Shown here: positions 58,967-64,000 of the stretch, piece by piece
Position numbering within the stretch: the first letter of the stretch is position 1
Layout of the letters: each line of letters starts with the position of its first letter
From: Paenibacillus_S sp043945595
GTDB taxonomy: Bacteria > Bacillota > Bacilli > Paenibacillales > NBRC-103111
Reading direction: 5' to 3'
DNA length: 64,000 nt
Assembly (NCBI RefSeq): GCF_043945595.1
Contig: NZ_JBIFNP010000001.1
Span: 5,828,001 to 5,892,000 of the forward strand
Translations under genes and position numbers: made by a program
Notes under the pieces: model-generated
The model's input: the letters and a program-made list of their open reading frames with translations, nothing else
What the model was told of the DNA's origin: nothing
The model's database searches: none

Positions 58967-59458
58967 TCAATGGTAGCTCACTTCGCATTTCGCCCCCAGC
59001 GGAATCAGCTCATGGAGGTATTGGGAGATTCGCGCCTGGTCCGTAGGGTGAACCCACGTGATGGCATGAAAATCAAAATAAATCGTGCCCGTCGCATGGT
59101 CGTACTGATTGAAGCTGAGCCGGCCGTACGGAAACAGCCCGTTGATGGAATCCATAATCATCTGCTGATCCAATCCCCGGTGCAGGGCGGATTTAAGAAT
59201 GGCATCGGGCAGCTCTTCGTTCTTCGGCACCTTATCGGGCTGGACCATGTTGTACGTTTTAACGGTGAAACAGGCATACGGATGCAAATAATCCGAGGCA
59301 AACTGCTTCAGGCGGCGGATGTCTTTCTCCGGTAATTGGAGATCCTCGTCCCAAGCATAAATGGTCGCTTTATTCACGCCTTCCGTATGAACTCTGACAT
59401 ACCTTAACTGCGGAAACCTTTTTTTAATCAGCTGCTCCGATAATAAACGGGTTCTCAT
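58967..59458 (-). CDS. hypothetical protein, 163 aa
   Basis: The ATG at 59458 (MRTRLLSEQLIKKRF) follows GAGGTGA; the frame continues upstream to 59572 but has no better start. The protein is soluble, without signal peptide or membrane helix, and predicted alpha-beta. Recognisable stretches are YVRVHTEGVNKATIYAWDED and ATGTIYFDFHAITWVHPTD. I do not recognise the family. It is a single gene between a terminator and the catalase gene. Confidence 0.7.
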   Translation of the reverse strand: MRTRLLSEQLIKKRFPQLRYVRVHTEGVNKATIYAWDEDLQLPEKDIRRLKQFASDYLHPYACFTVKTYNMVQPDKVPKNEELPDAILKSALHRGLDQQMIMDSINGLFPYGRLSFNQYDHATGTIYFDFHAITWVHPTDQARISQYLHELIPLGAKCEVSYH

Positions 59459-59634
59459 GTTCGTCACCTCGCGGTATCCTATTAGGTCACACGGCTTGCC
59501 ATTTTTTGTTAACGCTTTCAATAATTTATTATATGAAACGTTGACATGGAGCATGACGGGCAAACGCCCCATTTTAGCGGTTGCCCGTCAAGAAGGGCTG
59601 GTATCTGCAGCAGCTCCTCTGCACCCTGTGATAT

Positions 59635-59671
59635 AAAAAGGCAGCCGACCTCGCGGGACAAGGCAGCTGCC
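59635..59671 (-). terminator. catalase gene terminator
   Basis: GGCAGC and GGCTGCC pair on the minus strand around a 19-nt loop, followed by TTTTTATATC. Confidence 0.7.
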
Positions 59672-59687
59672 TCCTGCTATGCTCATC

Positions 59688-61142
59688 TCACGGCTTCGGA
59701 ACCGGCAGGCCCAGCCCTTTCGCCACCCTCGTGCCGTAATCGGGATCCGCTTTATAGAAATGCGCGATCTGTTTAAGCTTGATCTCTTCCTTCTCGACCG
59801 GCTTCATCGCTTCGACGATCGTCGCAACAAGGCGGGATCGCTCATCCTCGCTCAGCAGACGGTATAGATCTCCAGGCTGCGTATAATGATCGTCGCGATC
59901 GTACGCCACACTATCCGCCTGTCCCGATACTTCGTACGCCGCAGGCTTGTTCTCCGGCGTCTCTGCTGGCCCTCCATAGCTGTTCGGTTCGTAATAAACG
60001 GAGGCCCCGCCGTTCGTATCAAAGCGCATCTGACCGTCCCGCTGATAGTTGTTCACCTCGCTGCGCGGACGGTTGATCGGCAGCGATTGATGGTTCGCGC
60101 CAACCCGGTACCGGTGCGCATCATGGTAGGCGAACAGGCGTCCCTGCAGCATTTTATCCGGAGAGACGTCAATGCCCGGCACGAGCGTTCCGGGAGAAAA
60201 CGTCGCCTGCTCCACTTCGGCGAAATAATTTTCGGGGTTGCGGTCGAGTACCATCCGCCCCACCTCGATTAAAGGGTAATCCTTCTGCGACCATACCTTG
60301 GTGACGTCGAAGGGATCGAACCGGTACGTATCCGCATCCTCCAAAGGCATGATCTGCACACAGAGCGTCCAGGCCGGATAATCGCCCGCTTCAATCGCGT
60401 TAAACAAGTCCTCCGTGTGGTAATCGGGGTTTTCCCCCGCGAGCTGGGCCGCCGCCTCCGGCGCAAGATTACGAATGCCCTGCTCCGTTTTGAAATGGTA
60501 TTTCACCCACACGCCTTCACCGGACGCATTGACCCACTTGAACGTATGGCTTCCGAAGCCGTGCATATGCCGGTATGTGGCCGGAATGCCCCGATCCGAC
60601 ATAAGGATGGTCACCTGATGCAGCGATTCGGGAGACAGGGACCAGAAATCCCAGATGGCGTTCGGATTTTTCAGATGGGTCTGCGGATGACGTTTCTGCG
60701 TATGAATGAAGTCCGGAAATTTGATGGTATCCCGAATGAAGAATACCGGCGTATTGTTCCCAACGAGATCGTAATTCCCTTCCTCCGTATAAAATTTCAC
60801 CGCAAAGCCGCGCGGATCGCGCACCGTATCGGCCGAGCCGCTCTCTCCCGCTACGGTCGAGAACCGGACAAACAGCGGCGTTCTTTTGCCAACCTCGGAC
60901 AAAAAGCCCGCTTTCGTATACTTCGTCACGTCGTTAGTCACTTCAAAATACCCGTGCGCCCCCGCTCCCTTCGCATGCACGACACGCTCCGGGACGCGTT
61001 CACGGTTGAAGTGCGCCAGCTTCTCCAGCAGGTGCACGTCCTGAATAAGCGTAGGCCCCCGCGATCCCGCGGTTACCGAGTTCTGGTTGTCGCCAACAGG
61101 AGCGCCCCAGCCGGTGGTCAGCTTCTTTTTCTCTGTGTCCAT
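59688..61142 (-). CDS. katA: haem catalase, clade 3
   Basis: 484 aa, typical of small-subunit catalases. Active-site histidine in RVVHAKGAGAHG, asparagine in VGNNTPVFFIRD, the FSTVAGESGSADTVRDPRGFAVKFY segment, and the proximal tyrosine in RLFAYHDAHRYRVG (R-x3-Y). It converts H2O2 to water and oxygen in the cytoplasm. AGGTGATT precedes the ATG. A PerR-like site lies about 55 bp upstream. Single gene. The haem-uptake genes elsewhere in the window supply its cofactor, but that is no evidence of linkage. Confidence 0.96.
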   Translation of the reverse strand: MDTEKKKLTTGWGAPVGDNQNSVTAGSRGPTLIQDVHLLEKLAHFNRERVPERVVHAKGAGAHGYFEVTNDVTKYTKAGFLSEVGKRTPLFVRFSTVAGESGSADTVRDPRGFAVKFYTEEGNYDLVGNNTPVFFIRDTIKFPDFIHTQKRHPQTHLKNPNAIWDFWSLSPESLHQVTILMSDRGIPATYRHMHGFGSHTFKWVNASGEGVWVKYHFKTEQGIRNLAPEAAAQLAGENPDYHTEDLFNAIEAGDYPAWTLCVQIMPLEDADTYRFDPFDVTKVWSQKDYPLIEVGRMVLDRNPENYFAEVEQATFSPGTLVPGIDVSPDKMLQGRLFAYHDAHRYRVGANHQSLPINRPRSEVNNYQRDGQMRFDTNGGASVYYEPNSYGGPAETPENKPAAYEVSGQADSVAYDRDDHYTQPGDLYRLLSEDERSRLVATIVEAMKPVEKEEIKLKQIAHFYKADPDYGTRVAKGLGLPVPKP

Positions 61143-61194
61143 AAATAATCACCTCGCCGATAGAATAAGAGCTTTGCAAATTAAAGCGCTGTCA

Positions 61195-61209
61195 TTTTAA
61201 GAATTACAA
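61195..61209. promoter_or_regulatory. PerR box-like site upstream of katA
   Basis: On the minus strand TTGTAATTCTTAAAA agrees with TTATAATTATTATAA at 12 of 15 positions, in the katA promoter region. Confidence 0.45.
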
Positions 61210-61274
61210 ACAGCGCCTGATTCACCTTGCTACATATGTATTCCCGCAGCCAGCCGATCATGTATAGATAATAT

Positions 61275-61311
61275 GGAAAAAAATAACTCCGCCGCAGAAG
61301 CTGCAGCAGAG
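61275..61311 (-). terminator. terminator after the calcium-loop repeat protein
   Basis: CTCTGCTGC pairs with GCGGCGGAG (with G-U pairs) on the minus strand, followed by TTATTTTTTT. Confidence 0.65.
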
Positions 61312-61320
61312 CCATGGAAT

Positions 61321-61647
61321 TTAAAAATGATGGATCGTGCCATCGTTAAAGCCGTTGTGGTCCAGATCGACCAGCACATCCTGCCGGTCCGGCATGCCGT
61401 CATGATCCAGATCGAAGAACGCATCAGCCGCATCCGGAAAACCGTTATGATCGAGGTCGATTGTCAGATCGTGGCTGTCCGGCACGCCATTGTGATTCAT
61501 GTCGAACAGCACGTCCGCATGGTCCGGCATCCCGTTGTGGTCCAGATCCGAAGCAGAATCGTACAGATCCGGAATACCGTTATGATTCATATCCAGGAAT
61601 GCGTCAGTTTGCTGCCATCCTTCGGGGCGGAACGGATTGTTTAACAT
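61321..61647 (-). CDS. protein of six tandem 15-residue calcium-loop (TSP3/EF-hand-like) repeats
   Basis: The 108-aa product has an 18-residue head (MLNNPFRPEGWQQTDAFL) and then six repeats of exactly 15 residues (19-33, 34-48, 49-63, 64-78, 79-93, 94-108) with the pattern D-x-[DN]-H-[DN]-G-x-[PN]-D-x-x-D. This is the calcium-binding loop of thrombospondin type 3 and dockerin-like repeats. Unusual points are the histidine in every loop and the lack of a signal peptide or any other domain. AAAGGAG lies eight bases before the ATG. The nearby gene at 61684-61945 also starts M-x-x-N-P-F. The function is unknown; a spore or stress protein is a guess. Confidence 0.8.
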   Translation of the reverse strand: MLNNPFRPEGWQQTDAFLDMNHNGIPDLYDSASDLDHNGMPDHADVLFDMNHNGVPDSHDLTIDLDHNGFPDAADAFFDLDHDGMPDRQDVLVDLDHNGFNDGTIHHF

Positions 61648-61683
61648 TCAGACTGCTCCTTTATCATTTAATGAAATAAACCA

Positions 61684-61945
61684 TTAAGAGTCCAAATTGT
61701 TCGCCGGATCGCCGTCCGGGTTGCTCTGCTCATAGCCGCCGCCTTCTTCCAGCGTCCTGTCGTGCGAGGTATCGCCGTCCCCGTCGCGCCAATAGCCCTC
61801 GACGAAGGTGCCCATCCTCTTTCTCATAGCCTTCCACTTCGTGCGGCTCGACAAAATGGGTTTCCGGCGCTGCGGCATCGCTCCCTTGTGCCTCCCCGGG
61901 TTCCTCGAACAGATCATCGATATAGTGAAACGGATTGCGAAACAT
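61684..61945 (-). CDS. hypothetical acidic protein, frame broken by one base
   Basis: The ATG at 61945 follows AGGAGG nine bases upstream, a strong site. Codons 1-45 read MFRNPFHYIDDLFEEPGEAQ...EGYEKEDG in one frame. The rest, TFVEGYWRDGDGDTSHDRT...NNLDS, reads in the next frame to 61684. Removing one base from the CCC run at 61811-61813 gives an 86-aa acidic protein with a G/D-rich tail. I do not recognise the family. The start overlaps the end of the 691-aa gene by 32 bp, so the two are coupled. Confidence 0.55.
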
Positions 61946-63989
61946 CTAACCCTACCTCCTGTCGGATCGAAGAAATATGAACCTCGTTAAGCTGGGACGC
62001 TCCATGCACCTTTTCAATCAGCTCATGTCTATTGACGGCCACGGAGTCATCGATTGGCATTTGCTTGTACGTATAATACTGTGCAAGCCTCTCAAGCAGC
62101 GCCTGTTTGACCGACGGTTCCTCTATGCCCGGCTTATAGGCGGAAGCTACCTGACGCATCATCTCATACATCGCCCGGTTGCATTCCGCAATGTAATAGG
62201 GATAAACGGTTTTCATCATATGGTCGAAGCCGTCCAATGCCTTGTGCAAATAAAAATCCATTCGATGCTTTTCATTCTTAAGGCGGATTTCCTCCTGCAT
62301 CTTCATATCGCCCTTCATAAAATAAGCTTGAATCGCCATAAAGCCTGCCGGCAGCAGCAATGGAGGAAAGAGCAGACCCGCCGTTCCCAGTCCGGCTGCT
62401 GCGACATACCGTTTATTCGCTTTGGCGTCAATATATTTGTCCATCTCCACTTTCGGAATGATGGCGAAGGAAACCGCGGAAAGCGCGTTCTCTATTTCGT
62501 TCAGGCTTCTGCGGAGCTGGCTGGCAATGCCGATCATCCGCTGCTGAAACTGCTTGTACGGACGCTCGCTCAAGGCGATTCCCGCCTGCTCCAGCAGCTT
62601 GCGGTCCTCCTGCTCCAGCAGTGCCGGCAGGTAGATCGAGATAAGATCCATTCGTTTCTTTTGCGCCTGAATCCCGTGGTATAACAGGTTGATTAAACCG
62701 GTGCTCCGCTGCTCCGCGCTTTGCTTCATCGTATGAAGCTCCCGAATGCCTTCACTCAAAGTGATAAGCTGACCGAACAGCTGATAGAGCGTAAAATCGT
62801 TGGCCATCCGCCCCCAGCTTAAGAAAAGCTGCTTGCCTTGGAGCTGAGGCAGAAGCGGAGACTTCTTGTACAGGTACGATCGCTGAATGACCCCCTGTAC
62901 CTCTGCGTAAGGAATGTACAGCTCCACTTTGTCTTGATCGGTATCCAGCCGTACTTTCGCAAAAGGGGAAGGCATCCCCGGCTCGACAATGGAAATCCCG
63001 TTTAGCTCCGTATGGGCGAACGTCTGAAGCCGGCTGTCCGCCGATTGGTATATTGAAAGCTCCTCACGGGTATGGTCAAAATAAAACGGCTGCAAATTGG
63101 CAAGGTGTCCCACCTTGGCCTCATCCGCTTGCTTCCTCGGCACTCGCTTGCCGACGGCCGAATCTGACAGCTTCACCCCGCTGTTCAGCGCAAGCAGCGC
63201 GATTTGCTGCCGCTTGTGCAGAAAAAACCATTTCCGGTCATCCGTTACGGACTCAAGCTCTCCATAAGGGATCTCCTTCGTTAAACGCATCGAATCGGCA
63301 ATCTGGAAGCGAAGCGTATCCTTCGAAGCGAGCAAGTCAACGGCTGCTCCCTCATAGCGCTTCCCGTCCCAAACGCCGTACAGCTTACCGGCATCCGGCC
63401 ATGCTGAACAGCCGGCTTGGACATACCGCTTTTGAATAAAGGCTTGGGCCTGCTCCTGCAGCAGCTTGACGCGAAGCGGAGTCGTCCCCTTGACAGCAAG
63501 AAGCTGATGCGACTCCGGCGCGTAATAGAAAGCATCCGTTTCTCTTGAGAGCTCTCCCACTACCTGCATATCGGTCTCATTTACAAAACGCAGACGGTTT
63601 TCCTCGGCTGCCAGCGTCAAAGAAACGTCCTCGTACTTGACATTATTCATCGTGCCGCTTACACGAACTGGAAACAACGCAGCCTTCTCCCCAACAAGCT
63701 CCGATACCTTGGGCGTATGCTGATGCGACTCAACCAGCTGCTTCAGCACGCTGATATAGGGCAGGAACAGGTGCAGTTCCTGCACTTCCTTGCCGCCAAT
63801 CTCGAAGATTCCGCTAAAACCGGCCATACAATTCGGATCGATGGACAAATCCTTAATTCGGCGAAACGGAATTTCCGAGCCGCCCAGCAGCACAGCCTCC
63901 GGCTTGAGCCGAAGCTCAGCGAATGTATATAAGCCCATTGCATCCCGCATATAGCAGCGATACGGTGCGGCAGACGGGATTCTAAACAT
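61914..63989 (-). CDS. uncharacterised 691-aa protein with a membrane hairpin
   Basis: No family recognised. The N-terminal 330 residues are beta-rich, with repeated modules around IPYGELESV, ELNGISIVEPG and IPFRRIKDL that resemble PH/YcxB-like folds. About 410-560 is alpha-helical (REL...AQKKRMDLISIYLPALLEQEDRK), with one hydrophobic hairpin at about 552-580 (AGLGTAGLLFPPLLLPAGFMA). The C-terminus is helical and charged. The ATG at 63989 has no clear ribosome-binding site and the frame is open to the window edge, so the gene may start further upstream. It overlaps the next small gene. Confidence 0.65.
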   Translation of the reverse strand: MFRIPSAAPYRCYMRDAMGLYTFAELRLKPEAVLLGGSEIPFRRIKDLSIDPNCMAGFSGIFEIGGKEVQELHLFLPYISVLKQLVESHQHTPKVSELVGEKAALFPVRVSGTMNNVKYEDVSLTLAAEENRLRFVNETDMQVVGELSRETDAFYYAPESHQLLAVKGTTPLRVKLLQEQAQAFIQKRYVQAGCSAWPDAGKLYGVWDGKRYEGAAVDLLASKDTLRFQIADSMRLTKEIPYGELESVTDDRKWFFLHKRQQIALLALNSGVKLSDSAVGKRVPRKQADEAKVGHLANLQPFYFDHTREELSIYQSADSRLQTFAHTELNGISIVEPGMPSPFAKVRLDTDQDKVELYIPYAEVQGVIQRSYLYKKSPLLPQLQGKQLFLSWGRMANDFTLYQLFGQLITLSEGIRELHTMKQSAEQRSTGLINLLYHGIQAQKKRMDLISIYLPALLEQEDRKLLEQAGIALSERPYKQFQQRMIGIASQLRRSLNEIENALSAVSFAIIPKVEMDKYIDAKANKRYVAAAGLGTAGLLFPPLLLPAGFMAIQAYFMKGDMKMQEEIRLKNEKHRMDFYLHKALDGFDHMMKTVYPYYIAECNRAMYEMMRQVASAYKPGIEEPSVKQALLERLAQYYTYKQMPIDDSVAVNRHELIEKVHGASQLNEVHISSIRQEVGLDVSQSVSLYR

Positions 63990-64000
63990 CGATTTCTTTG

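Overview
The window looks like a chromosome segment of a Paenibacillus-type, endospore-forming Gram-positive bacterium. The grounds are the cotJABC spore-coat operon, S-layer-homology (SLH) anchored exoenzymes, a YesM/YesN two-component system, an HPr-kinase family protein, strong AGGAGG ribosome-binding sites and a 16S-23S-5S rRNA operon followed by a long tRNA array. No phage, IS element, CRISPR array or plasmid gene was seen.

Layout. 1-6.4 kb: end of an SLH protein, a frameshifted YuiH-like molybdoenzyme with a Gfo/Idh/MocA oxidoreductase, a CDF metal exporter behind an attenuator-like leader, YnfA, an AAC(3)-type acetyltransferase with a decayed 35-bp tandem repeat over its start, and a YkuK-like protein. 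6.4-7.4 kb: a frameshifted rhomboid protease followed by a decayed 43-bp repeat derived from its own 3' end. 7.6-19.8 kb: a haem-iron acquisition island of two divergent operons with three Fur boxes between them. The left operon encodes a sortase-anchored NEAT protein (NPKTG), a 1438-aa six-NEAT SLH protein, a haem ABC importer and sortase B. The right one encodes a second importer and an IsdG-type haem monooxygenase. Surface NEAT proteins would capture haem, pass it to the lipoproteins and permeases, and the monooxygenase would release iron inside the cell.

19.8-28.4 kb: cotJABC, then (minus strand) 16S-23S-5S and 14 tRNAs, driven by three near-identical promoters, with a cluster of DnaA-box-like 9-mers at the promoter end. 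28.4-32.5 kb: a COG2509-type FAD oxidoreductase behind what reads as a complete guanine riboswitch, a divergent HPr kinase paralogue, a YetF-like membrane protein and a small membrane protein. 32.5-38.6 kb: a roughly 2030-aa SLH-anchored family-9 pectate lyase interrupted by one in-frame TGA.

38.9-52.5 kb: a plant-polysaccharide block: Nif3-like protein, YesN/YesM with a sugar-binding lipoprotein, two ABC permeases, GH67 alpha-glucuronidase, GH52 beta-xylosidase and a divergent AraC regulator, consistent with glucuronoxylan use. 52.8-56.8 kb: aldehyde dehydrogenase plus DUF779 protein under a sigma-54 promoter, with a divergent AcoR-like activator. 56.9-64 kb: YhaM-like exoribonuclease, metallo-beta-lactamase-fold hydrolase, catalase, a protein made of six 15-residue calcium-loop repeats, and two uncharacterised genes.

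Seven genes carry a single-base lesion (six frameshifts, one TGA). Five of the frameshifts lie in G/C runs of 3-4 bases and every gene is otherwise well preserved, so sequencing or assembly error is at least as likely as real gene decay.
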